Positions 20,880 through 33,360 are shown, counted from the first letter of the stretch. The stretch: DNA of 64,000 nucleotides from Daucus carota subsp. sativus (GCF_001625215.2 NC_030388.2:25656558-25720557); one strand, 5' to 3'. Notes: generated from the letters alone by a model not told the origin. Numbers and translations are program-made.

Positions 20880-21421
20880 TAAACAAAAACTTATGAATGT
20901 ATAATTTGATTAGTTTGGCAAAAATGAGTTCATAAAATAAATCCAATCAAAATTTATGAAATTCGTTTCAGAACTCAGAAGTATTAAATTTTGTGGCTTC
21001 GATTCAATCCCATTTCAACAGGATTTGTTTAGTTGGCAATTTTTAGTGTGGCCAACATATGGGCTAGCCGGCTAGACCATTCTACCGGGGCTTTTAAGAG
21101 CTGTCCACTAACCTGGACACTCTACATAATCTACAACAACTTACAGCAATATTGATGAAATGTATTCAAAGTTTTTTGGTACATATTTGACTTCTTGTTT
21201 TGAGATCAACATTGAGTTCAAAATTTTAGTTGCCTGATGGTACTGGTCATTAAATTTTTGCAAGCCAGATCTGATCTGCATTTCCAGTGTACGAGTAACT
21301 TACTATATGTAGACATATATACAGTATACCCAATAAGGTTATCATGACTCATTCTTCTAAAATCTCGAGATGTTCATTGATTACAGATATAAATGAGTAA
21401 TAATTATATTTGAATTTAAAT
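20880..21421. other. Intergenic: 3' flank of the alcohol oxidase gene
   Basis: AT-rich sequence without visible genes. The part near 21300-21421 should be the 3' UTR of the minus-strand alcohol oxidase gene. Confidence 0.5.
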
Positions 21422-24400
21422 TTAACTTGAATGGGATGCCCTTTCCTTTAGAATCTCTGTGATCTTGTTTGAGAGGCAATAAGCAGTTGCTTGGATGGTG
21501 ATCATTGGATTAACTCCAACAGCACTAGGTAGAACACTAGCATCACAAACAAAAAGGTCCTGTGCTTCCCAGCTCTCCCCATTATCATCAACCGCGCCTC
21601 GAGAGTCATCAATCCCCATTCTGCAACTTCCCATTTGATGTGCTGTGCAATAAGTTGTCCAATTTTTTACCATTGCTTTTGGCCCCGGAGCTGCAGAAAC
21701 TTCATGGAGGAATTCTTCTACCTCAGCTGGAGTAGTACCTTTGCACTTGAATCTCTGTCCATCGCTCTGATGAGTTCCCACCTCAGTAGCTCCCGCGGCT
21801 ATCAAAATCCTCAGTGCTTCCCTCAGCCCGGCTCTACAATTTTCCTCGTCCTCCCTGCTCATACTATAACTTATTCTCCCTTCCACCTTCACTTCCCCCG
21901 AGCCTCGGTCCCTAACTATTGAAATTAAATGAGATGTTCTATCATACCTCAACATCCTTGTCTTGTAATCAAGTCCAGACTCCCAAGGACATAATGCAGC
22001 AAATGTCCCGGGTAATAGTGCTGGAGTTTCAAGTATAGCTCTGACATTCTTAGACTCCGGATCAACAACCTTGTGGACCGATGTAATAATTCCACCCTGG
22101 TAGGGGAGTCCTTCAATCCCTGAACTACTTTCTTCTGGAAAATACCCCCATGCCATCAAAACTGGATGCAGATGAAGGTTACGGCCAATGTGTTGATTTC
22201 TCAACCCGCTTGAGATCATAAGAGGCGGTGTCAAGAGCGCTCCACAAGCAGAGACGGTTGCTTTTGCCTCAATCTGAAGTATGCTCTTCTTATGAATGTT
22301 GCTATCCCCGTTCAAATTGAATCGAGCAATCACTCCTAGGCATTTATTTTTTCTTTTCTTTGCGTGATGCAGGCTCAAATTCTTTTCTATTATGAATTTC
22401 TCAGCTTTACATCCTGATATGATAACTGCGCCAGCATTCACTGCATCAACCAGCCAAGTCGTGTCAGTCCCTTTCTTATCTCCTGATTTACAACCATAAT
22501 TGCAAGAACCACAATAATGATCCTCTGAAGAATTCCTCGAAACTGCTTCAACTTTAAGACCAAGCTGTTCACACCCTTTCCGAAGAACTTGATTTTGGAA
22601 ACCCTCTTTAACACATTTCTCTGTAACTCCTATTCGTTTACTCACCGTATCCATAGCTGAATCATACTCATGGCTTGTAAATAGGGGGAGTTTATCGTCG
22701 TTCCCCCATTCCTGGAGCACATCCTTTGGTGTTCTGATGCAGGCTGACCAGTTAACAGCTGAACCACCACCAACTGTCGATCCTGCCATGACCATTGTTT
22801 TCCCATCAACGGTGGAAAGAATACCTCCATTTTCATATAGCTGGGCAATAGATGGTCCTTCCAGTGAAGAATAGTCTGTCTTCGTAAAATAGTTGCCTTT
22901 CTCAAGAACCACTACCTTATAACCTGAACTTGCTAGCACTGCAGCTGCTACACCTCCACCACAACCAGACCCTACAATTACAACATCACATTTTAACTTG
23001 TACACATCTCCTCTTTCAGGATCTTTAGTAACAGTGAGGCCTTTCTCGGTAAGGGAATGGACGAAGCTTAGATCAGTCTCATAAATGGTTTCCACCATTC
23101 CCTTATCAAGAGGTCGTTCCTCCTCTTCTTTTTCTTCTTCTTCTGATGAGAATTTTTCATTGACATCATCCACATGGTACCCAATGGCTTTCCATGCCGG
23201 GTTTTCTGAATTTTCATTAGCCTGACAGCATTTCATAAAAAAATTTAGAACTTAATAAAATATATCAGTGATCATATTGACGAATTTTACGTCAGGGACA
23301 GACGATGAGGATGCATTTCATTTATTTCAAATATAGAAGATTATGACAAACAAAAACGCCAACCTGGTCCTAATTCTCGGATAGGGCAAGCTCTTTTCCC
23401 CCACCCACCCTATTGCATCTTATGGGACATCCATAATTGTATCGTATGCTTTGTCTTTATCACCTATCATGAGCTTTTTTCGATAGAATATGAAAATTTG
23501 GGAAAGGTGGTCAGGGGACAGCCAATCCATTTGGCTTGTAAATCAACAATATCTACATTTATCTTCACCTGCTATCTATGGCTACAATTGAATTATCTAT
23601 GGCTACTTTTTGTGAATAATTGATCTTTGTAATGGTAACATATCGTCCTTTTTTTGGTTGTTGAGTTGATACAGTGATGTCCAAAAATAATAGAAGTGTC
23701 TGGCAACCTGTTTAACTATTATTAGCTTTAGGCTTGCCTAAATATCTGAAATACGAACAGAAGATAACCTGCTACAACCAGAATTCTGCAACCTGTGCAT
23801 GATTCTGATATTTAATCAGTCAATTAGTAGTTTTCTCCTAACGCGAAGATTATTAGATATACGGATTAATTATGTCACAGTTAAAGTTTTTACGCCTAAT
23901 TAAGCAATTTAACACTCAATTGTATGGGTACATGATACTCCCTCCTTCCCTGTGTTGAAAGGGAAGAAAGAAAAGTGGTGAGACTCCTCGACTATTTTTG
24001 GTAAGTTTTGAAACGTAAAGAATTGGATGGGAAATGGTTGGGGCAGAGGGAGTAATTGTTAACTAGAAATGAAAGCGAGTTAAGAGCCTAAAATGCACAC
24101 GCAATCAAAGCATGAGAAGGAGATGATTTACCTGACTGAAGAACGTTAAAAGACACAGAAATTTGATGAAGATGAAGCCGAGACGGATAGGCGTGAGAAG
24201 CCAATTCTTGTACCATTTCTGCACAACTCGCTCTCTTTTTTCCAACGAAAGAGAGGAGAATTTGTTCACGTATGGCCACTTATCACCAACACACGAAAAG
24301 CCACAGAGTAACAGAGTCCCTAGCCTGGTAGACAGAATCCTTGTGACCAGCCTGACAACCAGCACTGCTTCGAGAAAGGCCTTCTTCATCAGTACTTCAG

Positions 24401-24715
24401 CAACCTGCGGGAAGATCATAATACATGTTTTCAGCAAAGTAGTTCTAACCTCAAATTGTCTGAAAAAATCAAAAAAATGAGCTGTGTCACCTCTTCTGGG
24501 ATGAAATTGTCCGAGCCCGAGGACTCGAGGAAGGACTGAATGTGTTGATCAGATGAGTCTCTTTTGGACGAGAAGTGTACAGAGTTTTTGGGCAGAGGAG
24601 GCAGGAAAACCTCACAGATGCTGGCTAAAGTTTGGAGATCATGTGAGGGGAAGCCATGAGTGTACTTGCTTTCTCTCCTTCCACCTTTAAGCAAAGGATG
24701 ACACTCTTTTCCCAT
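21422..24715 (-). CDS. Long-chain alcohol oxidase (FAO family, GMC oxidoreductase), 765 aa
   Basis: Three exons, 24491-24715, 24132-24404 and 21422-23221, join in frame. The enzyme oxidises long-chain fatty alcohols to aldehydes with O2, giving H2O2, in lipid and wax metabolism; FAO proteins are membrane-associated. An N-terminal domain holds two hydrophobic stretches (about residues 83-115 and 149-165). An acidic linker follows (EEEEKEEEE). The FAD-binding Rossmann motif [20 protein letters not shown] lies at about residues 249-268. A cluster CGSCNYGC and the C-terminal GMC motifs follow: [10 protein letters not shown] with the catalytic-region His near residue 694, and [16 protein letters not shown] near the end. 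The length fits plant FAOs (about 740-770 aa). The start is the first ATG downstream of a TATA box. Intron 2 holds a small Stowaway MITE. All key motifs look intact; the FAO paralogue number cannot be assigned. Confidence 0.92.
23938..24052. mobile_element. Short Stowaway-type MITE, 115 bp
   Basis: CTCCCTCC at the left and GAGGGAG at the right are flanked by TA on each side. It lies in intron 2 of the alcohol oxidase gene. The rest of that intron (23222-24131) holds nothing recognisable. Confidence 0.6.
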
Positions 24716-24783
24716 TATCTCACTCTCACTTTTTGTGATCTTCCAACTTGTGATCTTGCAAATGGCAATCCAGAAGAGGAGAG

Positions 24784-24791
24784 TATTTATA
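24784..24791 (-). promoter_or_regulatory. TATA box of the alcohol oxidase gene
   Basis: TATAAATA on the minus strand, in the context CTCTATAAATACTC, lies 69 bases upstream of the ATG. It implies a 5' UTR of about 35-40 bases. Confidence 0.65.
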
Positions 24792-24947
24792 GAGGAAAAT
24801 GCCTTTTAGTTGGCTGACCTGTTAGTTTTGTACTAACATCAAAACGGGTGTATACTACATGTAATTTAATACGGATTTTTGCCCAATATACACACATATT
24901 ACCTCCCAATTATCATCTTTTCAATAATGAAGCATCTTACGTATATA

Positions 24948-25191
24948 CTGCCTTAGTCCCGATTCTTTTGTCATGTTTAGATTTTTTATGGTCAAACTGA
25001 CTCAACTTTAACTAAAATTAATATATCTTAAATAATTGGAAAAAAATATATTACCATGATTTATATGTATTCTACTTTAAGATGAATTTTTCAATTTTTA
25101 AAAATCATGTAAAAATAATTACTCATCACCGATCAAAGTTTAATCAATCTGACCATAAAAAATCAAATAATATAAAAAAAGTGGGACGAAG
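24948..25191. mobile_element. Degenerate Stowaway-like MITE, 244 bp
   Basis: The element runs from CTGCCTTAGTCCCGATTCTT to AAAAGTGGGACGAAG, flanked by TA. Internal inverted matches include GGTCAAACTGA and TCTGACCATAAAAAATC. The ends diverge from the Stowaway consensus, so this is an older copy. It lies upstream of the alcohol oxidase promoter. Confidence 0.55.
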
Positions 25192-27085
25192 TAATTATAA
25201 AACTCTCCCACAATAAAAAATCTGACGTAACTAGAAAATTATTGTCAGAGACCCAATTTGATAACCAGCTCATTTACCTGCTCTCCGAGTTTTTCCCCTA
25301 TTTAAAGCCGTTAAATATCACAGGATTCCGCCTGCATGCGACAAAAACGTTTCAGCTACGCCGCTTAATTATCTCCAGTTGGAAAAAAGAAACCCCTCTC
25401 TTCAAATTAATCCCAGGGACCTATAACCGTGAAATAAATTGTTCATACGGAATCAACAATAACCGAAATCGATTGGCGTTAATATTATCTTCGTCCTATT
25501 GGATTGTATACAGTTTTCTTTTTGGACGTCAACTGTATACATATCAAAAATAATAAATTTTCATAATATAAAAATTTTAACTACACCCATTAGTTCCACT
25601 GCACCCACTTTATACATTAAATATTAGTAGGTTACTACACTGATTTTACACATTAAATGTGGGTCTCACTATTTTACTCACTTTTCTTACTTGTTTTCAC
25701 TAAATTACTCTTTTTTTTTAACCTCTATACCACTTATACTACTCAATGGAACGGAGGGGATAACCTACTCGGAATTTACGTCGATTGCACCTTATTATAG
25801 CAACTTTCGTACGACAATTCAAATCAATAATTAATTTCTAATTATATAAACCACAATACATTATAGCACACCTACTGTATTTATTTCACTCGATAATAGG
25901 TGTTTAATTTTAGGCGCAAATATTAGTAAGCATCTTACGTGCCAATTCGAAAGCCACAATATCGAATGTCCCACACATTGTACGTATATATATAGATGCA
26001 ACGCTAATATTTGTCTTCCACCTTCTTAGCATACAGTCATACACTATCACGATTTCTTGAAAAAGACTTGCATTATTACGGTAGTTGATAATTATGTAGA
26101 CATGTTTATCAGATTTTAATTGGGTTCTGATAGTCACCGAATATTAATAAATATCCTGTCATGACAATTCGACGACATTTTATCAGTAAAAATTATAATA
26201 ATACATAATTTTTAATATGTTATGTAGAGTAATATTTTTTTTATTCATAACTTCTACATTTTTGTTTCAAGTATTATATCCTAATAATTTTCGGGGTGAG
26301 TCAAAGTCGAACCCGGTATCCGGCACAGAGGATAAACCCACCATTTGACTATCCAATCCGACACTCAGATAGCTTTTTATTTTAATAAATTGATCAACGA
26401 CTTCTTTGCGAGGATGACGACGTTTACAACTTGCATGGTCGTCCCTTCCACCGTTTAATTGCCTTTAGTACAATTTTAGGGGCCACTAATATAAAATGTG
26501 ACAGATAATATGTCCTTTTCCGTAAGCTCGAACGGTAAAACTTATTTATTTATGGACATCTTTGAGTTTTCAACTCCTATTTTTTCAACGTACTGCGTCA
26601 TGAACATTTATTATATTGGTAACAATAATATTGCCGTAGTCTCTTTTGATTTTATATTAGTTCTTTCCGTGAAAATAATGTGTATAGAAAATATATTCTG
26701 TTTCACATAATTACTCCCGGAGTTTGAGTCTGAATCACTCCCTAAGCAATTAATTAATATTTTTCAAATTCATTCATCAAATAATATATTTTTATAATCT
26801 CATTCACAAAATTGGAAAACTATGATACAACTTACTATTCATTCATTTCATCTTTGCAAAATATTAAAGGAATATATAACTTAATTTTTATACATATATA
26901 TATATATATATAAATTTTAAATAAAGATACATGGGAATGAAAGACTCGGAATAAATTAAAATGGACAAATAATTCTCAATAAAAGTACAAAATTTCGAAA
27001 TCAACACTCCATATTGGATACAGAGATATGCACCTGTCCTTTCCGGTTTCAGTAAAGATAGAGGCCAGCTTCATTTATAAGGAAC
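25192..27085. other. Gene-free intergenic region
   Basis: AT-rich with no convincing coding sequence. About 25590-25765 looks like another decayed MITE; its right end GGAACGGAGGGGA resembles a Stowaway end. A SINE-like patch lies at 26288-26375. The short (AT)n at about 26896-26912 is a simple repeat. Confidence 0.5.
26288..26375 (-). mobile_element. tRNA-derived SINE-like fragment
   Basis: On the minus strand there is an A-box-like GGATAGTCAAATGG and, about 35 bases on, a B-box-like ACCGGGTTCGACTTTGACTC, the spacing of a tRNA-type internal promoter. No tail or target duplication was identified. Confidence 0.45.
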
Positions 27086-27088
27086 TAA

Positions 27089-27503
27089 GGGGCCGTTTGG
27101 CGCAACTTAAAAAAAGTGACTTATTGCTTAAAATAAAAAATAGATTATAAGTAATAAGTGAACTTGACTTATAAGTTATTAAAAGTGTTTGGGTAACTTT
27201 TATTTACAAGTCAATTGTGTTTTTGGTAATTTAAATTTATAAATTAAAAAAATTTCAAATTATTATAATAAAAGAAACTTCTATAATAAATAAAGTTTAT
27301 TACATATTAAAATTTTAAAATTTTCATAAAAAAATGCAAATTACTAAAAAAAGTCCAAAAAAAGCTAGCATTTCTAACTTCCAGCTTCTGGCTTATAAGC
27401 ACTCCTGCTTTTTTTTGTCAAACACTACCTAAAAAGGAGAAGTAGCTTAAAGTGCTAAAAAAAAGCCCGGAAGCACTTATAATCAGTGTTGCCAAACACC
27501 CAC
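27089..27503. mobile_element. Tourist-like (PIF/Harbinger) MITE, 415 bp
   Basis: The left end GGGGCCGTTTGGC and the right end GCCAAACACCCAC form an imperfect inverted repeat, flanked by TAA on both sides (27086-27088 and 27504-27506). A related copy in opposite orientation lies at 45291-45537. Internal TTATAAGT motifs recur. Confidence 0.7.
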
Positions 27504-27759
27504 TAAATCAAGTTGTAACGGTTCGAACACGCCAAGTCACCAAAGTTCATGAAGTTTGTAGGTTGGGAGTACTAATTATTGTCTAACTGTTTTTTGTAAT
27601 AATAATAATAATATAAAGTAGTATTACTTTCAGAAAAAAATTATAATAGTATAAAATATTGAGTGAAATTTGTTGATCTCCCATCAGTTAAGTTATGGTA
27701 GAAAAAAGAGGTATTCTTTTGTTCTTTCCGAGCAGGCATTCATTCTCTCAGCTCATTTC

Positions 27760-28065
27760 TTAAATTATTTCAATTGGTACATGCAAGCAATAAGTCAATT
27801 CAACAGCTTCTTGTTCGATTTCCTGTAGAATAACATTTTCATCAGTAGGGAATGGCCCCTGGCTTCTGATATCCATACAAAAGGCACGATAAGCATAAGT
27901 ATTCTTTTTAACTGAATATCCTTTATAAAGAATCGTCGGAAGATGCCATGATTTTTTCAGGGAATCCCCCAAAAAAAAACACACTATTCCTTCTTTTCTA
28001 TCGAATCAATCATAACTGTTCCCTACATTCCACATAATTGGGCACCAGTTATAGGAGCTAATAAA
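27760..28065 (-). pseudogene. Plastid ycf4 3' fragment (nuclear plastid DNA)
   Basis: The minus strand encodes WNVG, FDRKEGIVC, then YRAFCMDIRSQGPFPTDEN and EIEQEAVELTYCLHVPIE, matching the C-terminal half of Ycf4 (photosystem I assembly). It has a stop, a frameshift after GIVC and many substitutions. It abuts an rps19 fragment, which is not the usual plastid gene order, so the pieces were joined before or during nuclear insertion. Confidence 0.75.
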
Positions 28066-28074
28066 GAAAAATTC

Positions 28075-28175
28075 TCGCCGTTCGCCCAATTCTACTTTTG
28101 TGTTAAAGTTATCAATTTTTCTTAATAAACGATTCGCTACAACATTTTTTTAAGTGAACGTTCTACAACTTGCTC
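28075..28175 (-). pseudogene. Plastid rps19 5' fragment (nuclear plastid DNA)
   Basis: The minus strand shows VANRLLRKIDNFNTK, the start region of plastid ribosomal protein S19, with an in-frame stop before it. It follows an rpl2 3' end at the normal plastid spacing, so the rpl2-rps19 junction is a true plastid segment. Confidence 0.75.
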
Positions 28176-28254
28176 CTATTTTTTTGTAAAAAAGAAGATA
28201 TAAATTTTATTTTCTCTCCTATTTACTACCGAATAAGAATCAAATTATCATTAT

Positions 28255-28435
28255 ATTTTTTTTTTACTTCTTCTCCTAAGTGCAAGATAACCCCAAGGAG
28301 TTGCGGGAGTTTTCTCCCAATTGGGGGCCTACCTTCACCACATCCGTGTGAATAGTATACAAGATTCATAACGACTATTTTTTTACAGGATGCTTACCTA
28401 ACCAACGCTTAGCTGAATCATAGTTCAACTATTTT
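28255..28435 (-). pseudogene. Plastid rpl2 3' fragment, copy A
   Basis: The minus strand carries the decayed rpl2 C-terminus: GEGRPPIGRK and LLGVILHLGEE stand for the conserved HGGGEGRAPIGRK and PWGYPALGRR. Frame breaks and deletions are present. It continues directly into the rps19 fragment. Confidence 0.75.
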
Positions 28436-28839
28436 CATATATATATATATTTAGTATAGTATCTGGGGCGCGCGCGTATACTAAATATTCGATAAAGTAG
28501 AACCAACTCTATCAAATTAAAAGATGACACACCCGTTCGTGATATATGATCAATTATAACAAGTCACACACTCATATTTCACTATTTTCATAAATACAGA
28601 AAAAATAAATTTCGCGTTCGAATTGCCATAATAGAATGGCTCTCCTTATAAGAAGAAAATGAGGGCTTCAATTTGGATATGTATCAAGGTTTCAAATAAA
28701 AAAAAATATTATATTTATCTGAATACCATCTTTAAACCAATTTTCAGGATGTTCAAATTTTGATACTTGAGCACTGTTGACGACCGGTGAAAAAGAGCTT
28801 GAGGTGCGGCGCGAGAAAAAGAACTTGAGGTGCGGTTAA

Positions 28840-29140
28840 ATTTGGTCTCCCAAAATGCAGGATGACCCCAAGCGATTGTGGGTTTTTTTCCTCCCACTCG
28901 TGCCCTCACCTTCACTACTCCCGTGTGGATGGTCTACCGGATTCATAACGATTCTTTACTTACTATAGAACGCTTACTTAGTCGACGCTTAGATCCGGCT
29001 ATATCCAACCTTTTTGGTTCATCCCAGCATTCCCCGCTTGTCCAACCGTTGTTGAGCAGTTTTTGGATATCAAACGGAAGTATTTTGACCGTACTGAATA
29101 CATTGGTGCTTTTGTTTTTAACAAGAATGAATTTCATTAT
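28840..29140 (-). pseudogene. Plastid rpl2 3' fragment, copy B
   Basis: The minus strand contains AGSKRRLSKR, then in another frame MNPVDHPHG and GRKKPTIAWGHPAF. These match rpl2 AGSKRWLGKR, MNPVDHPHGG and GRKKP..PWGYPAL. It is a second, differently decayed copy in the same orientation about 0.5 kb from copy A, so this site received duplicated or concatenated plastid DNA. Confidence 0.75.
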
Positions 29141-30722
29141 TTAGTTTCTAATAATTCAGACAATATCCAATAAATTAAACACTATTAACTTTGAATATAT
29201 GACTCTTAAATTATTTTGGCAAACTTTAATTTTAAATGCGTGGAAATAGAATATCTTTCCTAATACATGCATATTTTTTACTTAAAACCAAAAATATGAC
29301 CTTAATTTTATGTTTCGAAGGACTACAAATCTATATTTTGAAAGCAATTTAGGAATATTTGTATTGTTTTTAATTTTTGAATTAAATCTAATAAAAATTT
29401 CACACCATATAATATTATTAAAGTTAAAATTAAAGTTTGGTGGACTATTTAGATTCATTTGCCTTAATTTATGACATATTCTAATGTAATATTTTATTAT
29501 AATTAACACATAATTAAACATTCTCATTGCTTCATGTCAATTTTTAATTAGTTTTTTTAACATGTTTAACTATTAAAACTTATCCAACATGTTAAATAAA
29601 AAATTATTTAACACATTCAATAAAAATTATTTTACTCCAACACATTTATTAGTTATCTAAAATTTTATTTTAATTAAAAAACACAAATTATTCTAGAGTG
29701 AAGTTCTATATAGAGTTATAGACTACTGTTTATATATAGAGCAAGCCACCTTTTATACACTAATACACACATGCAAGCCCTCAAGGTCAAGGAACAAGGT
29801 GACAAGTAATCAAGGTTAGAAGTCATTCAAATATTTGAAAACTAACAACACACAAACATATTTGTGCACACTACACACTCATAACCACTTAGCAAAGCCA
29901 GAGAAATAAATTTTTAGAAAGCAAAAACTTGTGAATTGTATTTTGTTATGACTTTAGCTCGTGCTATAATTTGTTGCACTCTCGATACACACACATATAG
30001 AGCTCGAACTTGTTGGATTTGGATTTTGAAGACATACTAAATTATATATTCTGCAAGCGAAAGTGGAAATCGATGATTTGGTAGTAACATATTCAGCCCA
30101 TTCTACGCCACTTAAATACTAACATATAATCAAGAATTTTTTAATAAAATTAGGCTAGATAAAATTTTAAAAAAGCAAACACATATATAGTTTGTATTGA
30201 CATGCATGATTACCACATTTAAAGCCCAAGATAAAAGATTAGCTTCTCAAGCTATACGCAATATTAACATCAAAAATATGGACTAACTTAGTATGAATAC
30301 AACTGAATGTATCTGAGAACTAACTTAACCTATACATAATTTAATGTATCTAGTTTATTATACTTTTAATTATAATATTTACCTTGCTTAAATATATTCG
30401 AGGAAAATTTAGGGATGATCACGTGAACAAAGATGTTATCATACGAGTATGTCAAGAGTATACTGAGTTTGTATATACTTATATCAAGAAAATTTAGAGC
30501 TTAAAGTTTATTTCTAGTATTGTAGCACTCAAATTAATCAAAAATTAATTTATACAAATACTTTTCTTTGGCTATATTTCTAATTTTGCAATAGATAAAA
30601 TTTAGGTAATTATTGTTAGCTTAGAATGCAAGATAACAATTTGTATTCAAACACCGGTCTGCAGACAGCTTTAACATCATAAATAAATTAGTTTTTTCAT
30701 TCATCCTTTATTATAATACCTG
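29141..30722. other. Gene-free AT-rich intergenic region
   Basis: No coding sequence, RNA gene or bounded mobile element is recognised over about 1.6 kb. A CACACA-rich patch at 29760-29890 has no clear meaning. Confidence 0.5.
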
Positions 30723-30723
30723 A

Positions 30724-31153
30724 GTCTACCACAGTATGCAGTTAACCAATCAGAAAAGAGGAATTATTTTAGGACCAATCAGAAAAGAGGAATTATTTTA
30801 GGACCAATCAGAGATCATTCCTAAATTTTAGACTAATCATATTCATTCTCCAACTTTCCTTCTACCACGATATGCAGTTAACCAATCAGAAAAAAAAGAA
30901 TTATTTTAGGGCCAATGAGAAGTCTTTCCTAAATTTTAGACCAATCATATTCATTCTCTAACTTTCCTTTTACCATTGTATGCAGTTAACCAATCAGAAA
31001 ATAGAAATTATTTTAGGACCAATCAGAAGTCATTCCTAAATTTTAGACCAATTATATTCATTCTTCAACTTTCCTTCAACCACCTTATGTAGTTAACCAA
31101 TAAAAAAAAAAGAATTATTTTAGCACTAATAATACTTATTATCCAACTTTTCT
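30724..31153. repeat. Tandem repeat, about 107-bp unit, four copies, CCAATCAGA-rich
   Basis: Four degenerate copies start near 30724, 30863, 30970 and 31077. Each holds GCAGTTAACCAATCAGAAAA, then AATTATTTTAGG and ATATTCATTC...CAACTTTCC. The first copy has an extra 29-base internal duplication. A partial further copy lies at 31380-31450. Shorter direct repeats (AACTCAACTAATTAGACT) follow at 31160-31300. Confidence 0.8.
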
Positions 31154-31814
31154 TCTATTAAATTTTATCCAAAATATTAAACCAACTAATTAGACTCATT
31201 TTCATTGTCTGATTATAACTCAACTAATTAGACTAATTAATCAACTCCTTTTCATTATCTGATTATAACTCAACTAATTAGACTCATTTTCATTGTCTAA
31301 TTAAAAATCATCTAATTAAATAATAATAGAATTTGAGATTTAATTTAAGTTATTCAATTTAAGTTAAGAAAAAAAATTATTTTAGGATGCTAACCAATCA
31401 AAAAAGAGGAATTAATTAACTACCAATCAAATATCATTCTTTATTTTAGGCCAATGATATTCATTCGTTAATTTAGATAATTTTAGAATAAATAAGAGTC
31501 CATCCGGAAATTTTTTATATGACTAATCAATATTTATATTTTTAGATCAATTTGATAAATCTTTAAAATTATACGACTCTCCGCACCCTACGTATTAGAA
31601 CGAGCTTTTTATTTACCTGATGGCAAAAAAAAACATTCCTACTATTGCGGTGGTTAAAATATTAACATGTACTATATGACGTGCGTGGTCTTTCGAGTAT
31701 TATATGATATAAATTAAATATTTTTATCTTATAAAATTAAATTCACACTCAGCTAATATATATAAACATCATTTTCATAACTATAAATATATAATTATAA
31801 GATGAGAAATAATA

Positions 31815-32490
31815 ATAAAATAAACACAAGTTAGCATCCAGAACGACCAGTTTTCTAAATCTCATAGTGATTTTATAATTTACTAAGACAAAATTTTCAT
31901 TAAATCCATAAAATTTTATTGACATAAGTGACTTTTTACAGATTTACACTTTTACGACATGCTCGATTGAATTTAATAATTAATATTATTTCATAAATAA
32001 ATTAATTGCATACAAATTGTCTGAAATATGGCTACAAAGACAATTATGAAAGTTAAATGAATATGCGTACAAATTAATTAAATTATATAATATAATAGTA
32101 ACGAGTGATAACATCGTTTTTATAAGTGTAAATTTATAATTATAATGAGAGAAATAATATAAAATAAACACAAGTTAGCATCCAGAATGATCAATATAGA
32201 AATCTCACAAAGGCTTTATAATTTACTAGGACAAAATTTTCATTATGTCAGTGATTACGATAGAAATAAAAATAAAATATATTTATCTTTTTTAAATTCA
32301 TAAAATCTTATTTACATAAGTGAATTTGTTACAAATTTACACTTTTACGGCATTCTTCATTAAATTTAATAATTTATATTACTTCATAAATAAGTTAAGT
32401 GCATACAAGTTTTCTAAAATATGGCTACAAAGACTAATCGTGCGGATATAAATGAATTTTGTGCGTACAAATTAATTAAATTGTATATAA
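31815..32490. repeat. Direct duplication, about 340-bp unit, two diverged copies
   Basis: The sequence from AACACAAGTTAGCATCCAGA near 31825 is repeated from about 32166. Both copies continue through TTTATAATTTACTA, ACAAAATTTTCATTA and ATATGGCTACAAAGAC. The second copy has small insertions. No open reading frame of note is present. Confidence 0.75.
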
Positions 32491-32520
32491 TAATAATAAC
32501 AATAATAATAATAATAATGA

Positions 32521-32593
<73 letters not shown>
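32486..32593. repeat. Trinucleotide microsatellite (TAA)n
   Basis: About 105 bases of nearly uninterrupted TAA/ATA units. The Ile-rich open frames on both strands here are artefacts of this repeat. Confidence 0.95.
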
Positions 32594-32595
<2 letters not shown>

Positions 32596-32734
32596 CCGAT
32601 ATCAGGGGATGCATCCACTCGACCCGATCAACCTTAATCTGACATTACTTTATTTAATAAGGGAAATTGAAAAAAAAATTGGCCCTAAAATTACTCGCCC
32701 TCCACCCGTCAATATTCTCTAACTGCCTACCCAA

Positions 32735-33155
32735 TCCTCATATATACTATAGAAAGAATTCATACATAAATATTATATAATTGTTGACAATAATATAATT
32801 TTATGTGTACATATTTTATTCTCTTATTAGTTTTCAATATTTCACTAAGATCATTCAGATTTTAGGTGCAAAACAGGGAGCAGGGATTGCATGGACATTC
32901 CATGATGTCTGAACGATAGTCGATCCTTATATAATATTTGATTAAAAAGAAAATACAGTTATTTCATTTCATATAATACGCGGGTTGATCAGAGTATTTA
33001 AGAAATAATATTATTTTCTTAAAAAAATTATATCTATATTGTGTAATAAGATTATATAAATGATAAAATAATATATACTTGAATTTATAAATATACAAAT
33101 TTATTTTTATTTTATAAATATAACCATTCGGTGCGTAGCACGGGTAAAACGCTAG
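32735..33155 (+). mobile_element. Helitron-like non-autonomous element, about 421 bp
   Basis: The 5' end TCCTCATATATACTATA follows an A (32734). The 3' end is CTAG (33152-33155) followed by T. Eleven bases before it lies a short hairpin GTGC-GTA-GCAC (33131-33141). This arrangement, with insertion between A and T and no target duplication, is that of Helitrons. No helicase is encoded. It ends about 0.4 kb upstream of the KIN10A start codon. Confidence 0.6.
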
Positions 33156-33278
33156 TTAAATATAAAAAAACCCACTTTACATTTAGATAAAAAAAACATA
33201 TTTTAAAAGGAAAAAAGCATGAACATAATAATCATTTTAAACTTAAATAAACATCACTTATTGGGCCTCAAAATCACA

Positions 33279-33289
33279 AAACCGTTGCA
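33279..33289 (-). promoter_or_regulatory. MSA-like element (M-phase) upstream of KIN10A
   Basis: On the minus strand TGCAACGGTTT contains the AACGG core and matches the mitosis-specific activator consensus YCYAACGGYYA at 9 of 11 positions. It lies 279 bases upstream of the KIN10A ATG. Three-repeat MYB factors bind this motif in G2/M genes. Confidence 0.45.
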
Positions 33290-33360
33290 CAAATCGATCC
33301 GCGCTAGAGTCCATAGCTCACGGCCTACACACAATGAAATTAATAGACGTTACAACCTCA

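Noticed and set aside
32414-32642. Ile-rich open frames on both strands
   Set aside because: They only translate the (TAA)n microsatellite.
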